Positions 8,753 through 18,220 of a DNA stretch of 64,000 nucleotides are shown one piece after another (positions within the stretch are counted from its first letter, which is position 1; each line of letters starts with the position of its first letter). The position numbers and the translations under genes are program-made. The notes below the pieces were generated by a model. It had not been told where the DNA came from. It made no database searches and saw nothing but the letters and a program-made list of their open reading frames with translations. The stretch lies in contig JADJUV010000005.1 of NCBI GenBank assembly GCA_016716885.1, positions 62,001-126,000 on the forward strand, read 5' to 3'. The DNA is from Candidatus Trichofilum aggregatum. GTDB lineage: Bacteria; Chloroflexota; Anaerolineae; Promineifilales; Promineifilaceae.

Positions 8753-9414
8753 CAGTCATTTTACTCGTGCGGCATGGTGAGAATGAATGGGTGAAGAAGG
8801 GTCGGCTAGCAGGCTGGATCCCTGGTGTTCATTTAAATGAGAAGGGGAAAGAACAGGCTGTGAGCGCGGCCGCGAGGCTTGCCCATATTGCCATCACCGC
8901 CGTCTATAGTAGCCCTGTCACCCGTTGCTTAGAAACCGCTCGTCCCATTGCCGATATCTTCGACCTGCCCATTCACCCACTAGAAGCAGTAGGCGAAGTA
9001 CGCTACGGCAAATGGGAAGGCAAAAAGATCAAAAAGCTGGCTAAAAAACCCGAATGGTACATCGTCCAACACTTTCCTAGCCGCCACCAATTTCCGGCAG
9101 GGGAAACGCTACGCGAAGTGCAAAACCGGGCCATCACCGCCCTGGAAACGCTAAGCCAACAACACCAAAAAGAAACCATTGTCGTTGTTTCCCATGCCGA
9201 TGTAATCAAAATGGTGTTGGCTCACTATCTGGGTGTTCATCTGGACCTTTTTCAAAGAATCGCTCTTTCACCCGCCTCCGTCAGTGCAATTGACCTGACA
9301 CCCAAAGGCACAGTGCGCATCCTTCGTCTGAACGACGATGGTCCCCTCCAGATTAGCCAGCCCCAAGAAAATAAAAAATCCCCGTCTGAGCCAACGCCAG
9401 ACGAAGAAGAATGA
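8749..9414 (+). CDS. Histidine phosphatase family protein (MSMEG_4193-like)
   Basis: Phosphoglycerate-mutase-like phosphatase of 221 residues. The phospho-acceptor motif is LLVRHGENEW (residues 5-14), with the second catalytic His in VVSHADVIKM (near 150) and an acidic FPAGETLREV loop. The C-terminus is a charged, disordered tail. Its substrate is unknown. It overlaps mrdA by 4 bp and is followed by DUF3090 and SCO1664-like genes. In Actinobacteria these three families (TIGR03848, TIGR03847, TIGR03843) form a conserved gene cluster, so the three proteins probably act together. Confidence 0.9.
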   Translation: MTVILLVRHGENEWVKKGRLAGWIPGVHLNEKGKEQAVSAAARLAHIAITAVYSSPVTRCLETARPIADIFDLPIHPLEAVGEVRYGKWEGKKIKKLAKKPEWYIVQHFPSRHQFPAGETLREVQNRAITALETLSQQHQKETIVVVSHADVIKMVLAHYLGVHLDLFQRIALSPASVSAIDLTPKGTVRILRLNDDGPLQISQPQENKKSPSEPTPDEEE

Positions 9415-9487
9415 CCATCACTTTTATCTATTGCACAAGACATTAAATGCCAACCATTTAACGACTTGTGCCCCCAACAGGTGTTCT

Positions 9488-10003
9488 ATGGCACGGCATA
9501 TCGAACTTAACCCCGTGTCCCAACTCACGATTGGCACGATTGGCGTGCCTGGCAAACGCACGTTCTATTTACAAGGAAGTAAAGGTAGCCATACCATTTC
9601 CTTGATCATCGAAAAGCATCAGGCAGCCATGTTGGCCACAAGCTTTGAGTCATTATTAGAAGAGCTTGATCGCCAACATCCTCCGTTAGCCCCAGGATCA
9701 CGTGAAACCGTGCTAACAGACCTGCGCTTACGTGAACCAGTTGAAGCCTTATTCCGAGTGGGTAACATTGGTCTAGGTTATAACGACGACAACAACCGTA
9801 TCGTCATCATTGCTTATGAACTAGTAAGCGAAGACGAAGAACCCAATATTGTGAGCTTCTGGGCCACACGTTATCAGATTGAAACCCTGATTACCCACAC
9901 CCGAGAAATGGTCAAAGCAGGCCGGCCGATTTGTGGCAATTGCGGTGGCCCCATTGATCCCGAAGGGCATTTTTGCCCCAAGCGGAATGGCTTTCGTTTT
10001 TAG
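9488..10003 (+). CDS. DUF3090 family protein
   Basis: 171 residues, starting MARHIELNPVSQLTIGTIG. The family is DUF3090/TIGR03847, whose biochemical function is unknown. The C-terminus holds a zinc-ribbon-like motif, CGNCGGPIDPEGHFCPKRNG, with three cysteines and one histidine. The open frame extends upstream into the phosphatase gene, but ATG at 9488 gives the family N-terminus. It is the middle gene of the phosphatase/DUF3090/kinase-like cassette. No GCGGCCGC octamer occurs anywhere in the cassette after 8873. Confidence 0.9.
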   Translation: MARHIELNPVSQLTIGTIGVPGKRTFYLQGSKGSHTISLIIEKHQAAMLATSFESLLEELDRQHPPLAPGSRETVLTDLRLREPVEALFRVGNIGLGYNDDNNRIVIIAYELVSEDEEPNIVSFWATRYQIETLITHTREMVKAGRPICGNCGGPIDPEGHFCPKRNGFRF

Positions 10004-10134
10004 CACCTCATCAGAGGCGATGCTTTGGTACAGGGAACCAGAAATAGGACGCACAGAAAGCATGGGGGTGAAGGCATGGCGATTCACAAAGAAATGCCCG
10101 GCTTCTGACCTCTACAGTTATGCGGGTGGAGCGA

Positions 10135-10869
10135 ATGGACAACAATAAAAATCTGCTACCAACAGATATTTTAGAAGTCCTAGAAAAAGCCAGTATCGAT
10201 ATTGAAGGACTGGTTCCCTGGGGCTCAAATTACACATTTCTGGTGCGCTTGTGTTATGACACCACTGAAGCACAGGGCATTTACAAGCCGCGCCGGGGTG
10301 AACGCCCCCTCTGGGATTTCCCGGCAGGAACCCTGTGCCAGCGCGAACGTGCCGCTTTTCTAATTAGTCAGGCTCTGGAGTGGAACATTGTTCCGCCCAC
10401 CATCTTGCGTCTGGGACCACAGGGGCAAGGCTCTCTGCAATACTTCATTGAACATGACCCAGATCAGCATTACTTCACGCTGAAAGGCCAGTTTACTGAA
10501 CAGACCCAAAGAATTGCCCTGTTTGATACTTTCATCAATAATGCTGACCGCAAAGGTGGTCATGTTATCTTGGATCAAGAAGATCATGTGTGGGCGATTG
10601 ATCATGGGATATGTTTTCATGTAGATTACAAGTTGCGTACGGTCATATGGGACTATGCAGGTTTACCTATTCCACCAGACGCAATTGATGACATGACACG
10701 GCTGGAAGCAACCTTAAGTCAAAAGGATAGTTCGCTGTCTTTGGATTTACAGAAACTACTAAGCAAAGGTGAAGTCCGTGCCCTGCAAACACGAGTTAAG
10801 ACGCTTCTTGAAGCAGGGCATTTCCCTGAACCGGGTCCAGGTCGCCATTATCCCTGGCCCCTCGTTTAA
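10135..10869 (+). CDS. SCO1664 family protein (PI3/4-kinase-like fold)
   Basis: 244 residues. It resembles the SCO1664/TIGR03843 family, which has distant similarity to phosphatidylinositol 3/4-kinase and HipA-like kinases. A kinase-style catalytic loop, FDTFINNADRKGGH, lies near residue 130, followed by a DFG-like AIDHGICF about 20 residues later. An upstream ATG at 10120 is in frame, but 10135 has GGTGGAG at good spacing. It is the last gene of the three-gene cassette. A phosphatase and a kinase-like protein side by side suggest a shared phosphorylated substrate; that is inference. Confidence 0.85.
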   Translation: MDNNKNLLPTDILEVLEKASIDIEGLVPWGSNYTFLVRLCYDTTEAQGIYKPRRGERPLWDFPAGTLCQRERAAFLISQALEWNIVPPTILRLGPQGQGSLQYFIEHDPDQHYFTLKGQFTEQTQRIALFDTFINNADRKGGHVILDQEDHVWAIDHGICFHVDYKLRTVIWDYAGLPIPPDAIDDMTRLEATLSQKDSSLSLDLQKLLSKGEVRALQTRVKTLLEAGHFPEPGPGRHYPWPLV

Positions 10870-11165
10870 GGGTTTACAACCTTGGACAGATTGGCTCACT
10901 CCGGATTGGCCATCCCGGTTAAAAAGCGAACCCTATGGTAGACACAAAACTTAGGGTTACTTGCCGATAGGGGGACGGGGCGACTACCATTATAAGTGAT
11001 TGGCCAGTTGGAATCGTCCAAAAATAAGTTCAACCCGACCTGACAGGTTTCCGAAAACCTATCATCCAATCGAAGTTTTTAGATGCTCATAACCTGTGGC
11101 ATTTCACCCTTTTAATCACGTAGACTATCAATCTTGCTAGAAAAGATTACGGAAGGATCAGTCTC
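10870..11165. other. Intergenic region with degenerate CCTGACAGG hairpin
   Basis: About 300 bp with no gene. At 11038-11066 there is an imperfect copy (GACCTGACAGGTTT..AAAACCTATC) of the perfect hairpin terminator found at 63098, probably a decayed terminator. No clear promoter was found for the following gene. Confidence 0.5.
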
Positions 11166-12357
11166 ATGGCCGAAAAACTCCTTGTTGTGGATGATCATCT
11201 GGAAACCCGCGAAGCGATTGTAATGACGTTGGAAAGTAATGGTTATACAGTGGTGGCAGCGGAATCAGGGATCGAAGCGTTGAATCTGTTTGAAGAGCAA
11301 AAGCCAGATATGGTTTTGCTGGACATTTCTATGCCGGATATGAATGGTTATGAAGTTTGCCGTCAGATTCGTGTACATCCAACCCAAGGCAAGGTGCCGG
11401 TCATCATGTTTTCGGCAAATGATGATGCGATGGAAAAATTGACGGGGTTTAATGCCGGAGCCGATGATTATCTGGTAAAGCCAACGCGCTCTGAGGAGTT
11501 ATTAACCCGGGTGGAGACTATTCTGGCCCGCGCTACCCGACTGAAGCTGTTGGCGAATAGTCCGGCTGATACGACGGTTCAACACACGGAGCGGTTAGAT
11601 TATGAGAGTTGGATGTCCCAAGAACCGGCTAAGTTACCCTCTGGCCTGATTGCAGTCGTGGGGGCACGGGGAGGTTCCGGGACAACAACCACGGCCATTA
11701 ATTTGGCTTTTTTGTTGGCGGATAGTGGCAAAGAGACGATTTTGATTGACCTGGATATGCTTCAGGGTCATGTGAGTATGTATCTCAACAAGCGGGTAGA
11801 TGGGGGGCTGAATAGTCAGAATAATATGTCTGCCGATCGTTTTACGGCACCCATATTGGACTATGAGAAGAACCTTCGTCTGGTTCTTTCAAGACCGAAT
11901 ATAGGGCAGAATTGGCCGGTTGTTTCGCCGGAACAAGTAAAGTGGCTGATTCAACAGTGTTTACAACCTGGTCAGTATGTGGTTGTTGACCTGGGTACGG
12001 GCCTTTCGCCTATAGCTGAAGCGGTTCTACCTCAGGCATCTCATATTCTGGTTTGCCAAGCCGGAACGAATTGCCATTTTGGCGGCCAAGCATTTGATGG
12101 CGCAGATTGACCGGAGAGGTTTAGCGGCCGCAGCGGCTGAAACACATGCGTTGATGTTGGCTTTTGGCAACCGGGCAGAGTTACCACAAAGTGCGATTGA
12201 GGAGTTTTTGGGACATTCTCTGGTCGGCATGGTCGTGATCTCTGCTAAAGAGATTAATCAGGCGGTTAATGAGGCTACGGCCATAACACGAGTGAGTCCG
12301 ACGGGACAGGCAACGATTGTGTTTAAGCAGTTGGTTCACCAGTTTGCTTATGTGTAG
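11166..12357 (+). CDS. Receiver domain-CpaE/MinD-like ATPase fusion (frameshifted in this sequence)
   Basis: About 397 residues after correction. Residues 1-125 are a response-regulator receiver domain with phospho-acceptor Asp in VLLDISMPDMNGYE and the conserved Lys in YLVKPT. Residues 155 onward are a ParA/MinD-type ATPase with a deviant Walker A (GARGGSGTTTTAINLA) and IDLDMLQG. This matches CpaE-like proteins that localise type IV pilus (Tad) machinery, although no tad genes are nearby. The frame breaks near 12058-12064: removing one G turns QAGTNCHF into QPERIAILAAKHLM, which continues to 12357. A one-base sequence error is more likely than a true pseudogene. Confidence 0.85.
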
Positions 12358-12406
12358 GCGTGAGGGTTGAAAATAGTAGGCCTTTACGTGGGTGGGTGTG
12401 GGCGTA

Positions 12407-13162
12407 ATGGAGAGGCAAATTGCGGCCGCGGCCGCGCTCTTAAAAAAATCTGGCTATATGGTCGCCCTAACCGGGGCTGGCATCAGCACACCCTCTGGTA
12501 TTCCTGATTTTCGTAGCCCCCAATCTGGGGTGTGGGATCAGCTAGACCCGATGGAAGTGGCCTCTATTAGTGCGTTTCGCCTGCGGCCGCAAGCCTTCTT
12601 TGATTGGGTACGTCCTCTTACGCATACCATTCTCGCCGCCCAACCTAACCCCGCTCATCTGGCACTCGTCCAACTAGAACGGTACGGCCCTCTCAAAGCG
12701 ATTATTACCCAAAACATTGATATGCTCCATACGCGTGCTGGTTCTCAGACTGTCTACGAAGTTCATGGCGATCTGCGCACCGCCACCTGTCTTGATTGCC
12801 CCTTTACCTGTGATGCCCATGATTTATTGGCGCAGATTGTGCAACAACAGACGGTTCCGGTCTGCCCGGCCTGTGGCGGCACAATGAAGCCCAATGTCAT
12901 TTTGTTTGGTGAGGCTCTACCCTGGGCTATTTTTGAGCAAGCCAGGCACGCGGCCGCAACCTGTGACCTGATGTTGGTGGCCGGCTCTTCTCTGGAAGTG
13001 GCCCCAGCCAGCGATCTACCCTATCTGGCTAAACGCAACCGGGCCAGCCTTATCATTGTCAACTGGGGGCAAACGCCGCTAGACAGCCTGGCCGACATCG
13101 TCATTCGTGGCAATGTGGCCGATGTGTTACCCCGGCTCGCTGAATCATTTTTGCCGGGTTAA
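12407..13162 (+). CDS. NAD-dependent protein deacetylase (sirtuin)
   Basis: Sir2-family NAD-dependent protein deacylase of 251 residues acting in the cytoplasm. The NAD-binding motif is GAGISTPSGIPDFR, followed by TQNIDMLH and the catalytic His in VHGDL. The zinc module is CLDC plus CPACGG. ATG at 12407 is preferred over GTG at 12392, which lies in a G/T-rich run. The N-terminus carries two overlapping GCGGCCGC octamers encoding an alanine run (MERQIAAAAALL). Confidence 0.94.
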   Translation: MERQIAAAAALLKKSGYMVALTGAGISTPSGIPDFRSPQSGVWDQLDPMEVASISAFRLRPQAFFDWVRPLTHTILAAQPNPAHLALVQLERYGPLKAIITQNIDMLHTRAGSQTVYEVHGDLRTATCLDCPFTCDAHDLLAQIVQQQTVPVCPACGGTMKPNVILFGEALPWAIFEQARHAAATCDLMLVAGSSLEVAPASDLPYLAKRNRASLIIVNWGQTPLDSLADIVIRGNVADVLPRLAESFLPG

Positions 13163-13235
13163 ATTTACGCGAACTTGGCTCCATCTGGGAGATTACCCCA
13201 ATCGGAAATGCCCACCCATCCCCAAGCAGGTTCCC

Positions 13236-14432
13236 ATGCACAGCAGTACCATTGTTAGTGAAAGCCTCAAACCCATCCATTGGCAACGTTTACTAGAAGT
13301 CAGCCGCATTCTGAGTTCAACCCTGGAATTACAACCTCTTCTGCGTCAGGTTTTAGAGGTCGCCACAGAGTTAACAGATACGGAAGCAGCTTCTATTTTG
13401 TTGCTGGATAATCAGACAGGCGAACTACGCTTCGCGGCCGCGACCGGGCACGCCAACATCGGCGATAACATGATCGTCCCCCTCGAAGGTAGCATTGCGG
13501 GCTGGATCGTGCGTAATGGCAAACCCCTTAATCTGGAAGATGTGCAGGCCGATGACCGCCATTACCAGGGCATCGACATGGCTACCCAATCCGTCACCCG
13601 CTCATTGTTGGGTGTTCCTCTCCTCACCCGGGAAAAAGTGATCGGCGCACTAGAGGTCATCAACAAAAAACAAGGCGAGTCCTACACCGAACAAGACCTC
13701 ACTCTCTTACAATCACTGGCCTCACAAGCAGCCATCGCCATCGAAAATGCCCGCCTCTTCCAACAATCTGATCTAATCGCCGAAATCATGCACGAGCTAA
13801 AAACACCCATGATGGCCATCACCGCCAGCACCGAACTGCTCATGTATGATCAGGTGAAACAAGATCAGCGCACTGAATTGGTGAAAATCATTCAACAAGA
13901 AGTCAGACGACTATCGCGCATGACCCAGGATTATCTTGATCTGGCCCGCATTGAATCAGGTCGGTTAAGCCTGGAGCATCATGAAGTAGACCTGACTGTT
14001 ATCATCCAAGAGGTCATGCACATTCAGCGGCCGCAAGCCAACAACCGCCACATCACCCTGCACTATGAAGGTGAAACTGTAGTCCCTTTCATCACCGGGG
14101 ACGCCGATCGACTAAAACAGGTTCTCCTTAATCTAGTCAGTAACGCCATCAAATACAATCGTGAATGGGGCACCATTACCGTGCGTCTGGCCTGCCTGAA
14201 TGGTGAGTTATGCCTTTCTGTTCACGACACAGGGGAAGGGATTGCCCCGGAACACCTGGAGCACTTGTTCCAACGTTTTTATCGGGTGCCGGGTAGTGAA
14301 ACAAAATCTGAGGGGAGTGGGTTGGGGTTGTCCATTGCGCAACGCATTGTAGAGGCCCATGGCGGCCGCATTGTAGTTGAGAGTAACGTAGGCCAGGGAT
14401 CAACCTTCTATTGTTGGTTTCCCCTGACCTGA
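13236..14432 (+). CDS. GAF domain sensor histidine kinase
   Basis: Soluble histidine kinase of 398 residues with no membrane segment. A GAF sensor domain lies at about residues 25-170 (ASILLLDNQTGELRF), then a HisKA dimerisation helix with the H-box MHELKTPMMAI (near 190). The HATPase domain has N-box LVNLVSNAIKYN (as LNLVSNAIKYN), G1 box DTGEGIAPEHLEHLF and G2 box GSGLGLSIAQRIVEAHGG. The frame opens earlier, within sir2, but ATG at 13236 starts the GAF-linked helix. Its partner regulator is not adjacent; the receiver-CpaE fusion 2 kb upstream is one candidate. Confidence 0.93.
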   Translation: MHSSTIVSESLKPIHWQRLLEVSRILSSTLELQPLLRQVLEVATELTDTEAASILLLDNQTGELRFAAATGHANIGDNMIVPLEGSIAGWIVRNGKPLNLEDVQADDRHYQGIDMATQSVTRSLLGVPLLTREKVIGALEVINKKQGESYTEQDLTLLQSLASQAAIAIENARLFQQSDLIAEIMHELKTPMMAITASTELLMYDQVKQDQRTELVKIIQQEVRRLSRMTQDYLDLARIESGRLSLEHHEVDLTVIIQEVMHIQRPQANNRHITLHYEGETVVPFITGDADRLKQVLLNLVSNAIKYNREWGTITVRLACLNGELCLSVHDTGEGIAPEHLEHLFQRFYRVPGSETKSEGSGLGLSIAQRIVEAHGGRIVVESNVGQGSTFYCWFPLT

Positions 14433-14662
14433 CTTCCCGTTCTCCAACGGTTCTCTTACATTTTTGTTGTAAGAAACCCTCGGTGTTATGGGTCAATAAC
14501 TCAGGTAAGGCGTAAAAATAACCCCGTGGGATTTTATGTTCTTGACCGTTTTTTCTGGCTCAATGATGAAGACTAAAGGGGTACATCGCTCTGTGCTCCC
14601 TTTACCAAAACCATACAACCAGAAATCTAAACCCACCTAAAAAATCTGACAAGGTAAACATC

Positions 14663-15587
14663 ATGCAAAAAGAAAAAGTTATCATCATTGGCTCTGGTCC
14701 GGCTGGTCTGACCGCTGCCTTATACACAGCCCGCGCCATGCTAAATCCGCTCGTTATCGTAGGGAATCAGTTAGGCGGGCAAGTTGCCATCACCTACGAA
14801 GTAGAAAATTACCCAGGTTTCCCCGAAGGTACAACCGGCCCAGAACTCGTAGAAATGATGCGGTTGCAAGCAGAAAAATTTGGCACACGTTATGTTTATG
14901 ATTCGGTGGTGTCGGTAGATTTCACCAAAGGTTCCCCTTTCTATGTCAAAACCTATAGTGAAGAGTATGAAGCCGAGGCCGTCATTGTCACGGCGGGCGC
15001 CTCACCTAAGAAATTGGGCATACCCGGTGAGGAAGAATTTGTGGGCCGTGGGGTTAGTTATTGCGGCACCTGCGATGGCTTCTTCTTCCGTGGTAAAGAA
15101 GTGGCCGTGGTTGGGGGTGGTGATAGCGCTTTGGAAGAGGGTCTGTTTTTGACCAAGTTTGCTACGTCGGTCAATGTTATTCACCGGCGTGATGAGTTAC
15201 GCGCTGGCCCCATCTTGCAAAAACGAGCTATGGCTCACGAGAAGATGGCTTTTACCTGGGATACGGTGATCGAAGAAATCAGCGGTAATGGCACCGTGCA
15301 AAAAATGACGACCCGCAATGTAAAAACGGGTAAAGTGGAGGAAAAATCGATTGATGGCGTTTTTGTTTTCATCGGCCATTTTCCCAATAGTGATTTTTTG
15401 CGTGGCAATCTGGCTATGGATGAAGAAGGGTATGTGATTACGGATGAGTTAATGCGAACCAGTGTGCCCGGCATTTTTTGCGGCGGGTGAGATTCAGGAC
15501 CCGGTATACCGGCAAGTCGCCACCTCAGTCGGGCAAGGGTGCGCGGCCGCGATGCAAGCTCAGAAATGGTTGAGTGACAGAGAGTAA
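14663..15587 (+). CDS. trxB: Thioredoxin-disulfide reductase (frameshifted in this sequence)
   Basis: NADPH-dependent flavoenzyme that reduces thioredoxin; about 307 residues after correction. It has an FAD-binding GSGPAGLTAALYTARA, a redox-active CGTCDG (the usual form is CATCDG) and an NADPH-binding GGGDSALEEGLFL. The frame ends early at 15490 because a run of six T at 15474-15479 should be five. Corrected, it reads IFAAGEIQDPVYRQVATSVG to the stop at 15585. An AAGG lies 8 bases before the ATG. The second FAD motif is intact once corrected, so the enzyme is probably functional. Confidence 0.93.
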
Positions 15588-15592
15588 CACCC

Positions 15593-15634
15593 TTAACCTG
15601 GTTCAATCTCCAGGTGAAGATTGAACCAGGTTAA
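15593..15634. repeat. Perfect 17-bp-stem hairpin after trxB
   Basis: TTAACCTGGTTCAATCT and its exact complement AGATTGAACCAGGTTAA, separated by 8 nt. No T run follows, so it is an atypical terminator at best. Its core GGTTCAATCT also forms the ends of the 161-bp inverted structure at 58816-58976. Confidence 0.85.
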
Positions 15635-15647
15635 TCCTGACCGTCTT

Positions 15648-16064
15648 ATGCTCCGTTTTTTCCTGGCTTATTTCATTTACACCTACGGCGGCATGTACCG
15701 GTTGGTGGGCAACCGGTACAACCTGAGCGAGGCGCACCAGATGGCAGTGCGCCTTTTTTCGTTGGCTTATCGGATGGATGCCAGTTATCGCAAGGCGCGG
15801 CTGGATCGGGGGGTGTTGTATTGGCGTGAATTGGGCAAGGTGAAGGAAGCTCTGGACGATTTTGATGCCTTGTTAGACGAAGACGCCCAGTACAGTGCGG
15901 CTCTTTTTAACCGGGCGATGGCTTATCAGAGTTGCGGCCGCTTCCCGGATGCCATCCAGGATTTAGAAGATTACTTGCAGTTAGAATCCGCCCCAGCCGA
16001 TGATTATTATCTGACAGCCCAACGTAATTTGCTCCTGTTACGCGGCTTATTGGCCGACGAATAA
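15648..16064 (+). CDS. Small TPR-repeat protein
   Basis: 138 residues from ATG at 15648. The N-terminal segment MLRFFLAYFIYTYGGMY is hydrophobic and could associate with the membrane. Two to three tetratricopeptide-like helix pairs follow (ARLDRGVLYWRELGKVKEAL; AALFNRAMAYQSCGRFPDAI). It is probably a protein-protein interaction module whose partner is unknown. An earlier TTG at 15621 lies inside the hairpin and is unlikely. Confidence 0.75.
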   Translation: MLRFFLAYFIYTYGGMYRLVGNRYNLSEAHQMAVRLFSLAYRMDASYRKARLDRGVLYWRELGKVKEALDDFDALLDEDAQYSAALFNRAMAYQSCGRFPDAIQDLEDYLQLESAPADDYYLTAQRNLLLLRGLLADE

Positions 16065-16068
16065 CCTC

Positions 16069-16150
16069 ACTCGACTCTGGCGAAAATTTGGACGACCTCA
16101 GAAATCTCTCAATCTCCAGAGATCCGCGTAAAACGCCAATGTCGCGTAAC
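16069..16150. repeat. Nested hairpin element, copy a
   Basis: Outer ends ACTCGACTCTGGCG and CGCCAATGTCGCGT are inverted copies of each other. The inner part has ACCTCAGAAATCTCTCAATCTCCAGAG. The complete family layout is ACTCGACTTTGGCG, a spacer, CCTCTGG, TCTC-rich units, CCAGAGG, AACGCCAATGTCGAGT. It lies between the convergent TPR and Ppx/GppA genes. Confidence 0.85.
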
Positions 16151-16153
16151 CTC

Positions 16154-17723
16154 TTACGCCTCATCCACTGGCATCGCCCAAACATCCGGGGCGGCGGTGC
16201 TTTCCAAAACAATTTTGCGCTTGAAGGCAATCGCCATCAAGGCCGAGGCATTACGTTCGGCTTCCCACATCTCTACCGCTGGATATTCATCAGCGATGAG
16301 CGTCAAGCGCAGGGTTTCTTCATCCCAGGTAGCGGTTACATCATCTACATTGGCATTGCGGCCGCGTTCCAAAAACTCCGCCAGTCGCAAAATAGCCGCC
16401 AACTGGAGCACCCGCTTCCCATCCCCCTCTTCAAATAGCGACTCAAACCCAGCCACACCAGGCCGACCCTTGCGATGGTACCGGGTCAATAGAGCAATGA
16501 GCGCCGTTTCCCGCGGGGTAAAGCCGGGCAACCCACTGTTAATAATGAGGGTTTGTGAATGTTGATGGTGGTCGTAGTAGCTGATAATCGTGCCCAGATC
16601 ATGCAAGATCGCGGCCGCGTCCAACAACTCCTTCTCCCAGCGCCCGCCCCCGTGTAACGGCGCCAACTGCTCAAACAAGCGGTCCGCCAGATAACGAACG
16701 TGCGTGGCGTGATTTTTCTGATACCGGTAAACCCGCGCCATGTTGAGCACACTAAAACGGCGCACATTAGCCACCACCGAATGCTCAAGATGCTGCCAGA
16801 AATATTCAAAAAACAGCCCCTCACGTAAACCATTCATGGAAACCACCACCTGTTCTACCTTCAGGCAGTTCATCACTGCCTGGAGCACCATCGCTCCGGG
16901 CAAAATAATGTCCGCACGATCACTGTTCAGGCCAGGCAATTGTTGGCGCTCAGCCAGGGGCAATTCCTGCAACAAGCGTATGTTTTCCTGCAAGGCGTCC
17001 CGGCTCAAGGTAAAACCATGCAAGGTGTTAAGGGGGTAGTTTTGGCGGGCAGCCGCCATTTTAGCCAGGTTACGAATGGTGCCACCCACCCCGACCAGGA
17101 TGCGTTCTGGTTTGGTGTGCTTTTTCGCTAGCCACGCTACTGTGTCTAACTGAGTTTGAATCTCTTGGGTGAGGGCATGGATCGCGGCCGCGTCAATGGG
17201 ATCCGTCGTCACAAAACGCTCCGTCAGCGCCAAAGCGCCTAATAAGAGCGACTTACTTCTATGAAAACCGCCTTTGCTTCAGTTGGGCGACCTGCGCACT
17301 CCCACCACCGATATCTACCATGTACCCATCCGTCAGCGGTAGTTCATTCAAGACCCCCAAGGCGGCATACTGCGCCTCTTGTTCCCCATCCAAGATCTGC
17401 AAGGTCAAACCCAGTTCTCGTTTAACCTGCTCCACAAAACGGGGGCCATTGGCCGCCTCACGCACAGCACTGGTGGCCGTAGGAATGATCAAATCAACCC
17501 GTGAACTATCACAAAAACGCTTAAAAAGACGCAAGGTAGAGAGGGCGCGGGCCACGCTCTTCTCGCTTAGCCCTTTTTCCGTCATGCCCTGGCGCAACCG
17601 CACCACCTCCCGAATCTCATCTTCCAGGCGGTAGGCATAACCGGGAACCGCCCCCATGACGATGAGACGGGCCGTGTTGGAACCCAGGTCTATGACGGCA
17701 ATGCGTTGGGCTTTTTCTAACAT
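16154..17723 (-). CDS. Ppx/GppA exopolyphosphatase-HD protein (frameshifted in this sequence)
   Basis: About 522 residues after correction. The N-terminal half is an ASKHA-fold phosphatase that acts on polyphosphate or pppGpp (VIDLGSNTARLIV near residue 10, DIGGGSAQVAQL near 142, GVGGTIRNLAKM). The C-terminal half is an HD domain (AAILHDLGTIISYYDHH). The frame breaks in the A run at 17264-17267 on the plus strand; removing one base joins QRRF to HRSKSLLLGALALTERF. A TATAAT box lies nine bases before the ATG, so the transcript would have a very short leader. Confidence 0.9.
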
Positions 17724-17732
17724 GATGGGGGC

Positions 17733-17738
17733 ATTATA
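17733..17738 (-). promoter_or_regulatory. -10 box of the Ppx/GppA gene
   Basis: TATAAT on the minus strand followed by nine bases and the ATG at 17723. No clear -35 hexamer is visible because the terminator hairpin of the upstream gene occupies that position. The short distance implies a nearly leaderless mRNA. Confidence 0.55.
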
Positions 17739-17740
17739 AC

Positions 17741-17769
17741 AAAAATGTCCGGTAACTCACCGGACATTT
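17741..17769 (-). terminator. Terminator after the SWIM protein gene
   Basis: Perfect 10-bp stem AAATGTCCGG/CCGGACATTT with a 7-nt loop, followed on the minus strand by a short T run. It ends the minus-strand transcript of the SWIM-finger gene. Confidence 0.8.
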
Positions 17770-17849
17770 CTTATCTGTCAGTAAGGTGACTCGTCTCCCA
17801 GGTTATCTAAGCCGCCGCGGGGCTGGTGGGTCAGGCCGCGAATAATGGG

Positions 17850-18080
17850 TCAATCAAACATATCTTCCAGGACATGCTCAACCGCCATTGTATGACTACA
17901 ACGCCCACGCGTGGTAAAGAAGTGACAATCACAATCCCAATCGCCGTGATCATAGCCGACGATATGTACTGTGTCATTATCCCCAGCCAGGCGTACCGTA
18001 AAGGCATCAAACTTAAACCGATCTCGTTCCTGCGCGTACATCTTTGCCTTTTCAATCTTGCCGATCATGCCATAGTCCAT
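17850..18080 (-). CDS. Small SWIM zinc-finger protein
   Basis: 76 residues. It carries a CxC..CxH pattern (CDCHFFTTRGRCSHTMAVEH) that matches the SWIM zinc finger, a module for nucleic-acid or protein binding. The N-terminus (KIEKAKMYAQERDRFKF) and the strand-like region before the finger are typical of stand-alone SWIM proteins in Chloroflexi and Cyanobacteria. GGAG precedes the ATG. It is preceded by a promoter, a 14-codon ORF and a strong terminator hairpin, so expression probably depends on read-through. Function unknown. Confidence 0.82.
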   Translation of the reverse strand: MDYGMIGKIEKAKMYAQERDRFKFDAFTVRLAGDNDTVHIVGYDHGDWDCDCHFFTTRGRCSHTMAVEHVLEDMFD

Positions 18081-18130
18081 AAGTTTACTCCTCTCTTTGC
18101 TAGAAATAGTGGGATGGGCATCCCTGGGAT

Positions 18131-18165
18131 AAAAAAAAACGCACGCAGAGGTTGCGTGCGTTTTT
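18131..18165 (-). terminator. Strong hairpin terminator in the SWIM gene leader
   Basis: 13-bp stem AAAAACGCACGCA/TGCGTGCGTTTTT with a 5-nt loop, followed by nine T on the minus strand. It would also work in the plus direction. It lies between the promoter at 18221-18248 and the SWIM gene, so it either ends a small RNA of about 85 nt or acts as an attenuator. Confidence 0.85.
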
Positions 18166-18169
18166 GCCG

Positions 18170-18214
18170 TTAGACGGGTTCTGTAATTAAGGCGCTTGCT
18201 TTCAAAACGCTCAT
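18170..18214 (-). CDS. Candidate 14-aa leader peptide upstream of the SWIM gene
   Basis: ATG at 18214, TAA at 18172-18170. The ATG coincides with the predicted transcription start (TATACT then six bases), so it would be leaderless. The residues MSVLKASALITEPV show no strong bias to a single amino acid, so the effector, if any, is unclear. It could be chance. Confidence 0.4.
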   Translation of the reverse strand: MSVLKASALITEPV

Positions 18215-18220
18215 GAGTTT

